64,000 nt of DNA, from NCBI RefSeq assembly GCF_002209535.1, contig NZ_NJIG01000008.1, positions 186,001-250,000 on the forward strand, given 5' to 3'. The notes under the pieces were generated by a model. It saw only the letters and a program-made list of their open reading frames with translations. It was not told the DNA's origin and searched no databases. The translations under genes and the position numbers were made by a program. Source of the DNA: Achromobacter marplatensis (lineage in GTDB: Bacteria; Pseudomonadota; Gammaproteobacteria; Burkholderiales; Burkholderiaceae_B). Of the stretch, positions 25,802 to 35,380 are shown one piece after another. Every line of letters starts with the position of its first letter. The first letter of the stretch is position 1.

Positions 25802-25830
25802 TTGACTTGTGAGGGGAACATAACGATAGT
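25802..25830 (+). promoter_or_regulatory. Promoter candidate for the first cold-shock gene
   Basis: TTGACT (25802-25807) and GATAGT (25825-25830) with a 17-bp spacer. Transcription from about 25837 would give a leader of about 130 nt, which is typical of cspA-type mRNAs. Confidence 0.55.
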
Positions 25831-25911
25831 GTCGGCACACGATCACAAGCGTTGCGATTTTCGTTCAGTGCCGTGCCTTTTCCGGCTCAGCGTTATTGTT
25901 CTACTGTCCCC

Positions 25912-25959
25912 TCCTTGATTGATTCGTGACCTCCGGGCATTTGCCCATTATCTCTAGGA
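25912..25959 (+). promoter_or_regulatory. Cold-shock leader element with anti-Shine-Dalgarno, copy 1
   Basis: TCCTTGA (25912-25918) is complementary, with one mismatch, to the Shine-Dalgarno stretch TCTAGGA (25953-25959). Between them is a GGGC-ATTT-GCCC hairpin (25935-25946). The same arrangement, with different hairpin bases, precedes the second cold-shock gene. It may sequester the ribosome site at some temperatures. Confidence 0.55.
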
Positions 25960-25967
25960 AATACAGT

Positions 25968-26171
25968 ATGGAAACCGGCGTCGTTAAGTGGTTCAATTCG
26001 GAAAAAGGCTATGGCTTCATCACCCCGGAAGCGGGTGGTAAGGATCTGTTCGCTCACTTCTCCGAAATCCAGGGTTCTGGCTTCAAGTCTCTGGAAGAGA
26101 ACCAGCGCGTCAGCTTTGTGACGGCCAATGGCCCCAAGGGCCCGCAAGCCACGAAGATTCAGGTCCTGTAA
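25968..26171 (+). CDS. CspA-family cold-shock protein, copy 1
   Basis: 67 aa from ATG 25968; the in-frame stretch before it is leader. Single cold-shock domain: [21 protein letters not shown] contains the RNP1 core [15 protein letters not shown] is RNP2-like, and [21 protein letters not shown] closes the fold. It binds single-stranded nucleic acid and acts as an RNA chaperone. Its own transcript has a long leader and a strong terminator. It is 1.2 kb from a second csp gene (about two-thirds identical by eye). Confidence 0.95.
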   Translation: METGVVKWFNSEKGYGFITPEAGGKDLFAHFSEIQGSGFKSLEENQRVSFVTANGPKGPQATKIQVL

Positions 26172-26185
26172 AGGTCTGAGTTTTC

Positions 26186-26212
26186 AAAAAAGCCCCTTCG
26201 GGGGCTTTTTTT
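26186..26212 (+). terminator. Rho-independent terminator after csp copy 1
   Basis: AGCCCC-TTCG-GGGGCT stem with an A-run before it and TTTTTTT after it, 14 nt past the stop codon. Confidence 0.95.
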
Positions 26213-26297
26213 GTTTTTGCGCGGTATCCTTCTGAAGTTCGGTCTGCAGGTGGCGTTGCCCGCCATGCGGGCTCACCATGCCTCCAGGATCCCCGCC

Positions 26298-26861
26298 ATG
26301 ACCTCATCATCCCCGAAGCCCCTTGCCGTGCAACCGCAAGACGTGGTCGCGTTCTGGATGGATGCAGGCCCACAGCAGTGGTTCACGAAGAGCGACGCTT
26401 TCGATGCCGAGTTCCGCCAGCGGTTCGAAGCCGCGCATTGGGCCGCCGCGTCGCGTGAGTTGGATGCCTGGCTGGAAGATGCAGATGGCGCCCTGGCGCT
26501 GATGATCCTGCTGGACCAATTCCCGCGCAATGCCTATCGCGGCACGGCACACATGTTTGCCACCGATCCCCTGGCGCAATATTTCGCTGAACGCGCGATC
26601 GCTTCCGGCCACGACCTGGCGGTGGATCCACAGCTGCGCCAATTCTTCTATATGCCGTTCGAACACGCCGAAAGCCTCGTGACGCAGAACCGCAGCGTCG
26701 CGCTGATGGAGCCGCTGGACGCGGATTCCCTGCGCTGGGCCGTCCTGCATCGGGACATCATCAAGCGCTTCGGGCGCTTCCCGCACCGCAATGCGGCGCT
26801 GGGCCGGCAGACCACGCAGGCCGAGCAGCAATTCCTGGACGCCGGCGGCTTTTCTGGCTAG
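26298..26861 (+). CDS. DUF924 family protein
   Basis: 187 aa from ATG 26298; an in-frame upstream extension to 26211 overlaps the csp terminator and is unlikely. DUF924 signature: VVAFWMDAGPQQWFTKSDAFDAEFRQRF at the N-terminus, ALALMILLDQFPRNAYRGTAHMFATDPLA in the middle, FFYMPFEHAESLVTQNRSVAL, and HRDIIKRFGRFPHRNAALGR near the end. All-alpha, TPR-like fold, cytoplasmic; biochemical role unknown. It sits alone between the two csp genes. Confidence 0.9.
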   Translation: MTSSSPKPLAVQPQDVVAFWMDAGPQQWFTKSDAFDAEFRQRFEAAHWAAASRELDAWLEDADGALALMILLDQFPRNAYRGTAHMFATDPLAQYFAERAIASGHDLAVDPQLRQFFYMPFEHAESLVTQNRSVALMEPLDADSLRWAVLHRDIIKRFGRFPHRNAALGRQTTQAEQQFLDAGGFSG

Positions 26862-27041
26862 CGTGTTCGGCGGGGCGGAGCCGACGTCTCGGCAAGGTCC
26901 CATCCGCCACCCGGTATCGGCATGTATCTGTTCATGCCAAGGTGAAAATGTTCAATCGCACGACGCGTTTCAAGTGGCCGCGACCCGCGTTTTAGCCATG
27001 CGGACGTGCGCATTGAATTGACGCTTCGACCATTCGCATAT

Positions 27042-27071
27042 TTGACGTTTTTCGGGGTTCACCAATACACT
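27042..27071 (+). promoter_or_regulatory. Promoter candidate for the second cold-shock gene
   Basis: TTGACG (27042-27047) and TACACT (27066-27071) with an 18-bp spacer. This predicts a leader of about 130 nt, the same length as for csp copy 1. The rest of 26862-27207 has no gene. Confidence 0.5.
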
Positions 27072-27150
27072 GGGTTCAGCGAGATTCTCAAGCGACGCGG
27101 TCTGCGTTAACTTGTCGCCGTCAGTGGTGCTGCGGTTGCTTCCTCTCCCA

Positions 27151-27201
27151 TCCTTGATGATCTGGCGCCCCGCGAGCAATCGCATTTTCTAGGTTCAAGG
27201 A
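27151..27201 (+). promoter_or_regulatory. Cold-shock leader element with anti-Shine-Dalgarno, copy 2
   Basis: TCCTTGA (27151-27157) is the exact reverse complement of TCAAGGA (27195-27201), which contains the ribosome binding site 6 nt before ATG 27208. A GCGA-GCAA-TCGC hairpin (27172-27183) lies between them, and TCTAGG (27188-27193) follows it, as in copy 1. Stem bases differ from copy 1 but pairing is kept, which supports a real RNA structure. Confidence 0.6.
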
Positions 27202-27207
27202 CACTCC

Positions 27208-27414
27208 ATGGCAACCGGCATCGTTAAGTGGTTCAACGCCGAAAAGGGTTATGGCTTCATCATGCCCGACGACGGCAGCAAAGACCTTTTCGCCCATTAC
27301 TCCGAAATCCGCAGCGAAGGCTATAAGTCGCTTCAGGAAAACCAGCGCGTCACTTTCGAGGTCGGCACCGGCCCCAAGGGTCCGAGCGCCAAGAACATCA
27401 AGGTCGCGGCCTGA
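27208..27414 (+). CDS. CspA-family cold-shock protein, copy 2
   Basis: 68 aa. [21 protein letters not shown] carries RNP1 (KGYGFI) and DLFAHYSEI is RNP2-like; [25 protein letters not shown] completes the domain. Same role as copy 1 (single-strand RNA/DNA chaperone), but with a different C-terminus and its own promoter, leader and terminator, so the pair may respond to different cues. Confidence 0.95.
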   Translation: MATGIVKWFNAEKGYGFIMPDDGSKDLFAHYSEIRSEGYKSLQENQRVTFEVGTGPKGPSAKNIKVAA

Positions 27415-27460
27415 TGTTTTCCGGGTAGCGCCCCGGGGTGGATCCCGGTGTTCGGCCCAT

Positions 27461-27499
27461 AAAAAAGCCCCCATGCGCAACGCATGGGGGCTTTTTTTT
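27461..27499 (+). terminator. Rho-independent terminator after csp copy 2 (probably bidirectional)
   Basis: GCCCCCATGCG (27467-27477) pairs with CGCATGGGGGC (27481-27491) around CAA, with six A before and eight T after. It can also end transcription of the convergent YqhA-type gene. Confidence 0.95.
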
Positions 27500-27506
27500 G
27501 CCGAGG

Positions 27507-28052
27507 TCAGTGCTTTTGCGTCGATGTCGTCGACAGCTTGTCCACCAGCGCGATCCCCAGCGCCGACAGGATGAACAGCGCGTGGATGATCGTCTGCCAC
27601 ATGACGCCGGCTTCGGTGAAGCGCGCGCTGGGCGTGCCGATCGTGCCGGCTTCAATGAAGGTGCGCAGCAGGTGGATCGACGAGATGCCGATGATGGCCA
27701 TCGCCAGCTTCACCTTGAGGACGCTGGCGTTGACGTGGCTCAGCCATTCGGGCTGATCCGGATGGTTCTGCAGACGCAGGCGGGACACGAAGGTCTCGTA
27801 GCCGCCCACGATCACCATCACCAGCAGGTTCGAGATCATGACCACGTCGATCAGGCCCAGGACCAGCAGCATGATTTCCATTTCGCCAAAACTGCTGGCG
27901 TGCGTCACCAGGTGCCAAAGCTCTTTCAGGAAGAGCATGACGTACACGCCTTGCGCGACGATCAGGCCCAGGTACAGGGGCAATTGCAGCCAGCGGGAAC
28001 TGAAGATCAGGCTGGGCAGCAGGCCTAGGCGGGGAGGGGGGGTGTTATGCAT
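27507..28052 (-). CDS. UPF0114 / YqhA-family membrane protein
   Basis: 181 aa. Four predicted helices: LQLPLYLGLIVAQGVYVMLFL, EIMLLVLGLIDVVMISNLLVMVIVGGYETFVS, VKLAMAIIGISSIHLLRTFI, and IIHALFILSALGIALVDKL. The SRWLQLPLYLGL and IDVVMISNLLVMVIVGGYE segments are characteristic of the family. Function in the inner membrane is not established. It ends at the terminator it shares with csp copy 2 and is divergent from the M48 protease gene. Confidence 0.85.
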   Translation of the reverse strand: MHNTPPPRLGLLPSLIFSSRWLQLPLYLGLIVAQGVYVMLFLKELWHLVTHASSFGEMEIMLLVLGLIDVVMISNLLVMVIVGGYETFVSRLRLQNHPDQPEWLSHVNASVLKVKLAMAIIGISSIHLLRTFIEAGTIGTPSARFTEAGVMWQTIIHALFILSALGIALVDKLSTTSTQKH

Positions 28053-28207
28053 GTTGGGTGCGAGCCGTTGTTATGGGGCGATGAAAAGTGCGGCGGCAAT
28101 TCTATCAATGCCCGGACTCGCCGGGCATGAGTTTTTTGTGGCGCGTTCATGTTGGGGAAGGCGGCGCAATAGCACGCTTGGGCGCGGCTTGCTGGGCTTT
28201 TATGTAA

Positions 28208-28242
28208 GCGAAACTGCCATTTGCGAAACTCTGTGGCGAAAC
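28208..28242 (+). repeat. Three direct GCGAAAC repeats upstream of the M48 protease
   Basis: GCGAAAC at 28208-28214, 28223-28229 and 28236-28242, spaced 15 and 13 nt apart, between the divergent YqhA and M48 genes. It may be a regulator site. I cannot match it to a known consensus. Confidence 0.35.
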
Positions 28243-28315
28243 GCTTTGAGCGCTTTTGGCATGGATAGAATTGCCGCCTCACTCGCATAGAGCCAGTCAA
28301 GAGGAGTTTGTTCCC

Positions 28316-29071
28316 ATGAAGATCCGCTACACCGTTGCCGCGTTGACCGTTGCGCTTGCCCCTTATTCTGCGTCGCATGCTCTCGATATCGGCGGCCTGG
28401 TGGGCGCTGGCAGCAAGGTTGTTCAAGCTGCCACCCTGAGCGATGCCGAAATCAAGACCTTGTCCGACAAGGCTTGCGCGCAAAGCGACTCGCAGGAAAA
28501 AATCGCTGCCCCCGGCAGCAAGTACGACGCCCGTCTGCAGAAGATCGCCAAGTCGCTGGGCGGCACGGTCAATGGCCAGAAGGCCAACTACAAGGTCTAC
28601 ATCACCAAGGACGTCAACGCCTGGGCGATGGCCAACGGCTGCATCCGCGTCTACAGCGGCCTGATGGACATGATGACCGACGACGAAGTGCTGGGCGTGG
28701 TCGGCCACGAAATCGGCCACGTGGCGCTGGGCCACAGCAAGAAGGCCATGCAGACGGCCTACACTGTTTCGGCCGCGCGTGACGCCGCAGGTGCCGCTGG
28801 TGGCGCGACGGTTGCCGCCCTGAATTCCTCGCAGCTGGGCGACCTGACCGAGAAGTTCATCAATGCGCAATTCTCGCAATCGCAGGAAAGCGCCGCGGAT
28901 GACTATTCGTTCGACCAGCTGCAGGCCAAGAAGCTCAATACCCGTGGTCTGGTGACGGCATTTCAGAAGCTGGCCGAGCTGGATGGCGGCAAGAGCGATA
29001 TGATGAGCTCGCACCCGTCCTCGGCCAAGCGCGCTCAGCACATCGAAGATCGCATCGCCAAGGCCAAATAA
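28316..29071 (+). CDS. M48-family zinc metalloprotease (LoiP/YggG-like)
   Basis: 251 aa from ATG 28316, with GAGGAG upstream. The N-terminus MKIRYTVAALTVALAPYSASHA is a signal peptide, and no lipobox is present, so it is a periplasmic form. The zinc motif HEIGH is at 131-135, with E191 in SQSQESAADDYS as the third ligand. The C-terminal SSHPSSAKRAQHI is typical of M48 peptidases. Probably acts in envelope protein quality control. It has its own strong terminator and precedes tig. Confidence 0.9.
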   Translation: MKIRYTVAALTVALAPYSASHALDIGGLVGAGSKVVQAATLSDAEIKTLSDKACAQSDSQEKIAAPGSKYDARLQKIAKSLGGTVNGQKANYKVYITKDVNAWAMANGCIRVYSGLMDMMTDDEVLGVVGHEIGHVALGHSKKAMQTAYTVSAARDAAGAAGGATVAALNSSQLGDLTEKFINAQFSQSQESAADDYSFDQLQAKKLNTRGLVTAFQKLAELDGGKSDMMSSHPSSAKRAQHIEDRIAKAK

Positions 29072-29114
29072 AGGCGTCGAAAAGACGTTCTCCCTCCCTT
29101 TTCGGGCGGAAAAC

Positions 29115-29156
29115 GGGGCGCGAGCATCCGGGCAAATCCGGGGCTCGCGCCCCTTT
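29115..29156 (+). terminator. Strong hairpin terminator after the M48 protease
   Basis: GGGGCGCGAGC (29115-29125) pairs perfectly over 11 bp with GCTCGCGCCCC (29143-29153), followed by TTT. It separates the protease from the tig-clpP-clpX block. Confidence 0.8.
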
Positions 29157-29236
29157 GCGTCAGGGATCCGGAAGTTTCCGGTAAAATGCCGCGTTTATCC
29201 GCCCGTAATCTCATCTCTCGGAAAATAGGTCTTTTA

Positions 29237-30547
29237 ATGCAGCCTGTGGTTGAAACCCTCTCCGGCCTGGAGCGCCGTGTTGATCTGGCCGTCTCGGTGG
29301 CCGACGTCGAAAAGGAAGTCCAGGCGCAATTGAAGCGCGTGGCTCGCACCGCCAAGGTCCCCGGCTTCCGCCCGGGTAAAGCTCCGCTCGCCATGCTCGA
29401 GCGCAGCCATGGCCCCAGCATCCGCTACGACGTGATCAATAGCCAAGTTGGCCGTGCGTTCGAACAAGCCATCGACGGCGCCAAGCTGCGCGTCGCTGGT
29501 GCCCCGAACCTGGAACCCAAGACTGAAGGCGTCACCGACGACACGCTGGCGTTCACCGCCACGTTCGAGGTCTACCCCGAAGTCGTCGTGCCGGACCTGT
29601 CGTCCCTGGCCGTCACCCGTTTTGACACCGCCGTCACCGACGCCGAAGTCCAACAGACCCTGGACGTCCTGCGCAAGCAGCGCGCCACGTTCGAAGCCCG
29701 TGAAGGCCGCGCCTCGCAAGACGGCGACCGCGTCACGCTGGACTTCGCCGGCACCATCGACGGCGTGCCGTTCGAAGGCGGCAAGGCCGAAGACTTCCCG
29801 TTCGTGCTCGGCCAAGGCCGCATGCTGCCGGAATTCGAAGAAGCGGCGCGCGGCCTGAAGGCTGGCGAAACCAAGGTCTTCGAACTGAAGTTCCCTGACG
29901 ACTACCAAGGCGTGGAAGTCGCCGGCAAGACTGCCGAATTCACCATCACCGTCAAGGAAGTGGCTGAAGGCGTCCTGCCCGAACTGAACGGCGAATTCGC
30001 CAAGTCGCTCGGCCAGGCCGAAGGCGACATCGAAAAGCTGAAGGCCGACATCCGCAGCAACATCGAGCGCGAAGTCAAGGTCCGTTCGGCTGGCCGTACC
30101 AAGTCCAGCGTCATGGACGCTCTGGTCGAAGCCGGCAAGTTCGATGTGCCGAAGTCGCTGGTCGACAACGACGTGCAAGGCCGTGTTGCCGCTGCCCGCG
30201 AAGAGCTCAAGCAGCGCGGCATCCCGAACGCCGAGTCCGTGCCGATCCCGGCTGAAGCCTTCTCGACCGAATCCGAACGCCGCGTCCGTCTGGGCCTGCT
30301 GGTGTCGGAACTGGTCAAGCAAGCCCAGCTGCAAGCCAAGCCCGAGCAAGTTCGCGCGCGCATTGAAGAATTCGCCGAGAACTACGAACAACCCGCTCAG
30401 GTTGTCAGCTATTACCTGGCTGACCGCCAGCGTCGTGCTGAAATCGAGGCTATCGTGCTGGAAGACAACGTTGTCGCGCACGTGCTGGAAAAGGCCAAGG
30501 TCACCGAAGAAAAGGTGCCTTTCGATCAGTTGATGGGGATGGCGTAA
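29237..30547 (+). CDS. tig: Trigger factor (ribosome-associated chaperone, peptidyl-prolyl isomerase)
   Basis: 436 aa from ATG 29237; the in-frame ATG at 29186 is not needed. The ribosome-binding domain has the signature [14 protein letters not shown] (G-F-R-x-G-K-x-P). The FKBP-type PPIase domain (about 150-245) has [39 protein letters not shown]. The C-terminal chaperone arms are from 250 on. It binds nascent chains at the ribosome exit. The gene is followed 4 nt later by clpP, the common tig-clpP-clpX arrangement linking folding with proteolysis. Confidence 0.97.
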   Translation: MQPVVETLSGLERRVDLAVSVADVEKEVQAQLKRVARTAKVPGFRPGKAPLAMLERSHGPSIRYDVINSQVGRAFEQAIDGAKLRVAGAPNLEPKTEGVTDDTLAFTATFEVYPEVVVPDLSSLAVTRFDTAVTDAEVQQTLDVLRKQRATFEAREGRASQDGDRVTLDFAGTIDGVPFEGGKAEDFPFVLGQGRMLPEFEEAARGLKAGETKVFELKFPDDYQGVEVAGKTAEFTITVKEVAEGVLPELNGEFAKSLGQAEGDIEKLKADIRSNIEREVKVRSAGRTKSSVMDALVEAGKFDVPKSLVDNDVQGRVAAAREELKQRGIPNAESVPIPAEAFSTESERRVRLGLLVSELVKQAQLQAKPEQVRARIEEFAENYEQPAQVVSYYLADRQRRAEIEAIVLEDNVVAHVLEKAKVTEEKVPFDQLMGMA

Positions 30548-30551
30548 CACT

Positions 30552-31205
30552 ATGCAGAGATTCACCGATTTCTATGCGGCAATGAATGGCGGGTCTTCGG
30601 TGACCCCCACCGGCCTGGGCTACATTCCCATGGTTATCGAGCAGTCGGGGCGCGGCGAACGCGCCTACGACATCTATTCGCGTCTGCTCCGCGAACGGCT
30701 CATTTTCCTGGTGGGTCCGGTCAATGACGCAACGGCCAACCTGGTTGTGGCGCAGTTGCTGTTCCTGGAATCGGAGAATCCTGACAAGGACATTTCCCTG
30801 TACATCAACTCGCCCGGCGGGTCGGTGTATGCGGGAATGGCCATTTTTGACACCATGCAGTTCATCAAGCCGGACGTATCGACCCTGTGCACCGGCCTGG
30901 CGGCCAGCATGGGCGCGTTCCTCCTGGCGGCTGGCAAGAAGGGCAAGCGTTTCACGCTGCCTAACTCGCGGATCATGATCCATCAGCCGTCGGGCGGCGC
31001 CCAGGGCCAAGCGTCCGACATCCAGATCCAGGCTCGCGAGATCCTGGACCTGCGTGAACGCCTGAACCGGATCCTGGCCGACAACACCGGCCAGTCGATG
31101 GAGCGTATCGGCCTGGACACGGAACGTGACAACTTCATGTCCGCCGAAGATGCGGTATCGTATGGATTGGTGGACAAGGTGATGACCTCCCGCTCGGAAG
31201 GCTGA
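30552..31205 (+). CDS. clpP: ATP-dependent Clp protease proteolytic subunit
   Basis: 217 aa. The serine-protease triad is S119 ([11 protein letters not shown]), H144 (IMIHQPSGG) and D193 (ERDNFM), matching E. coli S97, H122 and D171 with a 22-residue longer N-terminus that includes the propeptide. [15 protein letters not shown] is the family signature. It forms a double heptamer that degrades substrates delivered by ClpX or ClpA. Start ATG 30552 lies 4 nt after tig, whose last codons supply the Shine-Dalgarno. clpX follows after 102 bp. Confidence 0.98.
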   Translation: MQRFTDFYAAMNGGSSVTPTGLGYIPMVIEQSGRGERAYDIYSRLLRERLIFLVGPVNDATANLVVAQLLFLESENPDKDISLYINSPGGSVYAGMAIFDTMQFIKPDVSTLCTGLAASMGAFLLAAGKKGKRFTLPNSRIMIHQPSGGAQGQASDIQIQAREILDLRERLNRILADNTGQSMERIGLDTERDNFMSAEDAVSYGLVDKVMTSRSEG

Positions 31206-31307
31206 CTTCCCGGTTGATCCGAACCCGCTGCCATCAAGTTTGAGTAAGCGCATGCGCTGGACCCTTTATCCGGTCTGGCGCATCTTTACCTGAGATACGA
31301 AACAAAT

Positions 31308-32606
31308 ATGCCTGAAAAAAAGGGATCGGCAGACGCAAAAGTGCTGCATTGCTCGTTTTGCAATAAAAGCCAGCATGAAGTCCGCAAGCTGATCGCGGGT
31401 CCGTCGGTGTTCATCTGCGATGAATGCATAGACCTGTGCAACGACATCATCCGCGAGGAAGCGCAAGCGACCGCGCGCGCGGCGATTCGTTCCGAACTGC
31501 CTACTCCGGCCGAAATCAAGACCTTCCTGGACCAGTACGTGATTGGGCAGAACTCGCCCAAGCGCATGCTGGCCGTGGCGGTCTACAACCATTACAAACG
31601 CATTCGTCACGGCGAGATCAAGGGTGACGAAGTCGAGCTCTCCAAGAGCAACATCATGCTGATCGGCCCCACCGGGTCGGGCAAGACGCTCCTGGCGCAG
31701 ACGCTGGCGCGCATGCTGAATGTGCCTTTCGTCATGGCTGACGCCACCACGCTGACCGAAGCCGGTTACGTGGGCGAAGACGTCGAGAACATCATTCAGA
31801 AGTTGCTGCAGAACTGCAACTATGAAGTCGAGAAGGCGCAACGCGCCATTATCTACATCGACGAAATCGACAAGATTTCCCGCAAGTCCGACAATCCGTC
31901 CATCACCCGCGACGTCTCGGGCGAGGGCGTGCAGCAGGCCTTGCTCAAGCTGATCGAAGGCACGGTTGCCTCGGTGCCCCCGCAGGGCGGCCGCAAGCAT
32001 CCCAACCAGGACTTCGTCCAGGTCGACACGACGAACATCCTGTTCATCGTCGGCGGCGCTTTCGACGGGCTGGAAAAGGTCATCCGCGACCGCACCGAGA
32101 AATCGGGCATCGGCTTCTCGGCGTCCGTACGCGCCAAGTCCGAACGCGGCGTGGGCGAACTGTTCTCGGAAGTCGAACCCGAAGATCTGATCAAGTTCGG
32201 CCTGATCCCTGAACTGGTTGGTCGCCTGCCTGTCGTCGCTACGCTGGACGAACTGGACGAAGCGGCCCTGGTGCAGATCCTGACCGAGCCCAAGAACGCC
32301 TTGCTCAAGCAATTCCAGAAGCTGTTCGCGATGGAAGGCGCCGAGCTGGACCTGCGGCCTGCCGCACTGAAGGCCATTGCCCGTAAGGCGCTCAAGCGCA
32401 AGACCGGCGCTCGTGGCCTGCGCTCGATCATCGAGCAGACGCTGCTGGACACCATGTACGAGTTGCCTTCCCAAGGCAACGTCAAGCGTGTCGTGGTGGA
32501 CGAGAACGCCATTGAAGGTGAAGGCAAACCCCTGCTGATCTACGCTGACGAAGCCGGCGAAACGGAAAAGCCGGACCGCGGAGAAGTCCGCGACGCCGCA
32601 GCCTGA
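31308..32606 (+). CDS. clpX: ClpX, ATP-binding unfoldase of the Clp protease
   Basis: 432 aa. The N-terminal C4 zinc finger uses C15, C18, C37 and C40 ([16 protein letters not shown]). Walker A is GPTGSGKT (120-127), Walker B is [10 protein letters not shown], the pore loop lies in the AAA+ core, and the ClpP-docking IGF loop reads [10 protein letters not shown]. It recognises degradation tags and feeds substrates to ClpP. It ends at a strong terminator that separates it from lon. Confidence 0.98.
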   Translation: MPEKKGSADAKVLHCSFCNKSQHEVRKLIAGPSVFICDECIDLCNDIIREEAQATARAAIRSELPTPAEIKTFLDQYVIGQNSPKRMLAVAVYNHYKRIRHGEIKGDEVELSKSNIMLIGPTGSGKTLLAQTLARMLNVPFVMADATTLTEAGYVGEDVENIIQKLLQNCNYEVEKAQRAIIYIDEIDKISRKSDNPSITRDVSGEGVQQALLKLIEGTVASVPPQGGRKHPNQDFVQVDTTNILFIVGGAFDGLEKVIRDRTEKSGIGFSASVRAKSERGVGELFSEVEPEDLIKFGLIPELVGRLPVVATLDELDEAALVQILTEPKNALLKQFQKLFAMEGAELDLRPAALKAIARKALKRKTGARGLRSIIEQTLLDTMYELPSQGNVKRVVVDENAIEGEGKPLLIYADEAGETEKPDRGEVRDAAA

Positions 32607-32614
32607 TATTTCAG

Positions 32615-32643
32615 AAAAACCCGTTCCTGTAACGGGTTTTTTT
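32615..32643 (+). terminator. Rho-independent terminator after clpX
   Basis: AAAAACCCGTT and AACGGGTTTTTTT around CCTGT, 9 nt past the clpX stop. Confidence 0.95.
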
Positions 32644-32703
32644 CCTTCCTGGCGGCCCGCAGGGGCATTTTTTTTTGCCTTTTGTTTATCGGGCCGCCGG
32701 GAT

Positions 32704-32731
32704 CTTGAATTTTCGGCTATTGTTCCCATAA
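32704..32731 (+). promoter_or_regulatory. Sigma-32 heat-shock promoter candidate for lon
   Basis: CTTGAA (32704-32709) and CCCATAA (32725-32731) match the sigma-32 -35 (CTTGAAA) and -10 (CCCATNT) elements, with 15 bp between them. It lies 82 bp before the lon start and just after the clpX terminator, so lon has its own heat-shock promoter. lon is a sigma-32 gene in E. coli. Confidence 0.75.
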
Positions 32732-32812
32732 CAGACGTAACTGACGTGGATAGCTCGGGGTATACCCGGGCCTCCTGTCCCCGATACGCCGAGTCATACC
32801 GAGGAACCTCCT

Positions 32813-35263
32813 ATGTCTGCCAGCCAGACCCTGCCTTCCGACCCGATCGACCTGCCCCTGCTCCCACTTCGCGATGTCGTGGTGTTCCCGCACATGGTCA
32901 TCCCGCTGTTCGTCGGCCGTCCGCGCTCTATCCGCGCGCTCGAGGTTGCGATGGAAGCGGGCAAAAGCATCATGCTCGTGGCCCAAAAGTCCGCCGGCAA
33001 AGATGACCCCACCCCCGAAGACGTCTACGAGATTGGTTGCGTAGCCGGCATCCTGCAAATGCTCAAGCTGCCTGACGGCACCGTCAAGGTGCTGGTCGAA
33101 GGTACCCAGCGTGCCCGCATCAACAGCATTGAAGACGCCGATTCGCACTTCACCTGCCAGGTGACGCCGATCGAGCCGGACGCCATGCAAGGCTCCGAGA
33201 CCGAGGCGTTGCGCCGCGCGATCGTTGCCCAGTTCGAACAATACGTAAAGCTCAACAAGAAGATCCCCCCGGAGATCCTGACCTCGTTGGCTGGCATCGA
33301 TGATGCCGGTCGCCTGGCCGACACGATCGCCGCGCATCTTCCGCTGAAGCTCGAGCAGAAACAGAAGATGCTCGAGATCGTCGGCACGTCCGAGCGCCTT
33401 GAAGGTCTGCTTACCCAGCTCGAAACCGAAATCGACATCCTCCAGGTCGAGAAGCGGATTCGCGGCCGCGTGAAGAAGCAGATGGAAAAGAGCCAGCGCG
33501 ATTACTACCTGAATGAGCAGGTCAAGGCCATTCAGAAGGAGTTGGGCGAAGGCGAAGAGGGCGCGGACATCGAAGAGCTTGAAAAGAAGATCATCGCTGC
33601 CCACATGCCCAAAGAGGCGCGCAAGAAGGCCGATGCCGAGCTCAAGAAGCTCAAGCTCATGTCGCCCATGTCGGCCGAAGCCACCGTGGTGCGCAACTAC
33701 ATCGATACGCTCATCAACCTCCCCTGGAGGAAGAAGAGCAAGATCAACAACTCGATCGCCAATGCCGAGACGGTGCTGGACAACGACCACTACGGTCTGG
33801 AAAAGGTCAAGGAACGCATCCTCGAGTATCTTGCCGTGCAACAGCGCGTGGACAAGGTGAAGGCCCCGATCCTGTGCCTGGTTGGACCTCCGGGCGTGGG
33901 TAAGACCTCCCTGGGCCAATCCATTGCCAAGGCGACGAACCGCAAGTTCGTGCGCATGGCCTTGGGCGGCGTTCGCGACGAGGCCGAGATCCGTGGCCAC
34001 CGCCGGACGTACATCGGCTCCATGCCGGGCAAGATCGTCCAGAACATGTCGAAGGTCGGCGTGCGCAATCCGCTGTTCCTGCTTGATGAAATCGACAAGC
34101 TGGGCATGGATTTCCGTGGCGACCCCTCGTCGGCGCTGCTCGAAGTGCTGGATCCGGAACAGAACCATACGTTCCAGGACCACTACATCGAGGTCGACTT
34201 CGATCTGTCGGACGTCATGTTCGTGGCCACCAGCAACACGCTGAATATTCCGCCGGCGCTGCTCGACCGTATGGAAGTGATCCGCCTGTCTGGTTACACG
34301 GAAGAGGAAAAGATCCATATCGCTCGCGACCATCTGCTGCCCAAGCTGATGAAGAACAACGGCGTGAAGGACAGCGAGCTGACGGTGGACGATTCCGCGC
34401 TGCGCGATATCGTGCGCTACTACACCCGCGAAGCCGGTGTGCGTGCGCTCGAACGCGAAGTGGGCAAAATCTGCCGCAAGGTCATCAAGCAATTGCTGAC
34501 CCAGACTGATCGCGCCAAGGCCGAAGGCAAGACCTTTGAGGTCAAGCCGGTCAATGTCACGGACGAGAACCTGAGCGACTACCTGGGCGTGCGCCGCTAC
34601 ACCTTCGGCATGGCCGAAAAGGAAAACCAGATCGGTCAGGTAACCGGCCTGGCGTGGACGGAAGTCGGCGGCGACCTGCTGACGATCGAAGTCGCGGATA
34701 TGCCCGGCAAGGGTGTCATCCAGCGCACGGGTTCGCTCGGCGATGTGATGAAGGAGTCGGTTGAGGCGGCTCGTACGGTGGTGCGCTCGCGTGCCCGCCG
34801 TCTGGGGTTTGCCGACAGCGTCTTCGAGAAGCACGACATGCACGTGCACGTGCCGGAAGGCGCGACGCCCAAGGACGGTCCGTCCGCGGGTATCGCGATC
34901 ACGACCGCCATGGTCTCGGCTTTGTCTCGCATCCCGGTGCGTGCCGATGTCGCCATGACCGGCGAGATCACGCTGCGCGGCGAAGTGCTGCCGATCGGCG
35001 GCCTGAAGGAAAAGCTGCTGGCTGCGCACCGTGGCGGCATCAAGACGGTCTTGATCCCGGAAGAAAACGTCAAGGACTTGGCGGAGATTCCGGACAACGT
35101 CAAGAACCACCTTGAGATCGTGCCGGTCCGTTGGATCGACAAGGTGCTGGAACTGGCCCTGGAACGCCTGCCTGAGCCGCTGGCTGAGGAAGAAGCGGTA
35201 AAGGAGCCCCTGGTGGCCAAACCGGCTGAGCCGGGTTCGACCGATCCGGTGCTCAAACACTGA
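32813..35263 (+). CDS. lon: Lon, ATP-dependent serine protease
   Basis: 816 aa, normal for bacterial LonA. The N-terminal LAN domain starts [23 protein letters not shown], followed by a coiled helical region. The AAA+ core has Walker A GPPGVGKT (358-365) and LLDEIDK. The protease domain has the Ser-Lys dyad S691 (DGPSAGIAI) and K734 ([14 protein letters not shown]). It degrades misfolded and regulatory proteins. It has its own heat-shock promoter and a strong terminator. The Ala/Glu/Pro-rich C-terminus is variable. Confidence 0.98.
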   Translation: MSASQTLPSDPIDLPLLPLRDVVVFPHMVIPLFVGRPRSIRALEVAMEAGKSIMLVAQKSAGKDDPTPEDVYEIGCVAGILQMLKLPDGTVKVLVEGTQRARINSIEDADSHFTCQVTPIEPDAMQGSETEALRRAIVAQFEQYVKLNKKIPPEILTSLAGIDDAGRLADTIAAHLPLKLEQKQKMLEIVGTSERLEGLLTQLETEIDILQVEKRIRGRVKKQMEKSQRDYYLNEQVKAIQKELGEGEEGADIEELEKKIIAAHMPKEARKKADAELKKLKLMSPMSAEATVVRNYIDTLINLPWRKKSKINNSIANAETVLDNDHYGLEKVKERILEYLAVQQRVDKVKAPILCLVGPPGVGKTSLGQSIAKATNRKFVRMALGGVRDEAEIRGHRRTYIGSMPGKIVQNMSKVGVRNPLFLLDEIDKLGMDFRGDPSSALLEVLDPEQNHTFQDHYIEVDFDLSDVMFVATSNTLNIPPALLDRMEVIRLSGYTEEEKIHIARDHLLPKLMKNNGVKDSELTVDDSALRDIVRYYTREAGVRALEREVGKICRKVIKQLLTQTDRAKAEGKTFEVKPVNVTDENLSDYLGVRRYTFGMAEKENQIGQVTGLAWTEVGGDLLTIEVADMPGKGVIQRTGSLGDVMKESVEAARTVVRSRARRLGFADSVFEKHDMHVHVPEGATPKDGPSAGIAITTAMVSALSRIPVRADVAMTGEITLRGEVLPIGGLKEKLLAAHRGGIKTVLIPEENVKDLAEIPDNVKNHLEIVPVRWIDKVLELALERLPEPLAEEEAVKEPLVAKPAEPGSTDPVLKH

Positions 35264-35303
35264 TCACGACCCCAAGGGCGCCTTCGAAAGAGGGCGCCCA
35301 ATG

Positions 35304-35329
35304 AAAAACCCCGCTGCAGCGGGGTTTTT
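35304..35329 (+). terminator. Rho-independent terminator after lon
   Basis: AAAAACCCCGCTG and CAGCGGGGTTTTT. An additional GGGCGCC/GGCGCCC hairpin precedes it at about 35276-35299. Confidence 0.95.
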
Positions 35330-35380
35330 CTTTTGCGCCAAGGGCGCGTTGGCGCCAGAGGCTTTGAAGGAGATTGCGGG

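Noticed and set aside
32717..35260. 847-codon open frame on the minus strand opposite lon
   Set aside because: Antisense shadow of a GC-rich gene; composition is His/Arg/Leu-rich with no domain, and lon is certain.
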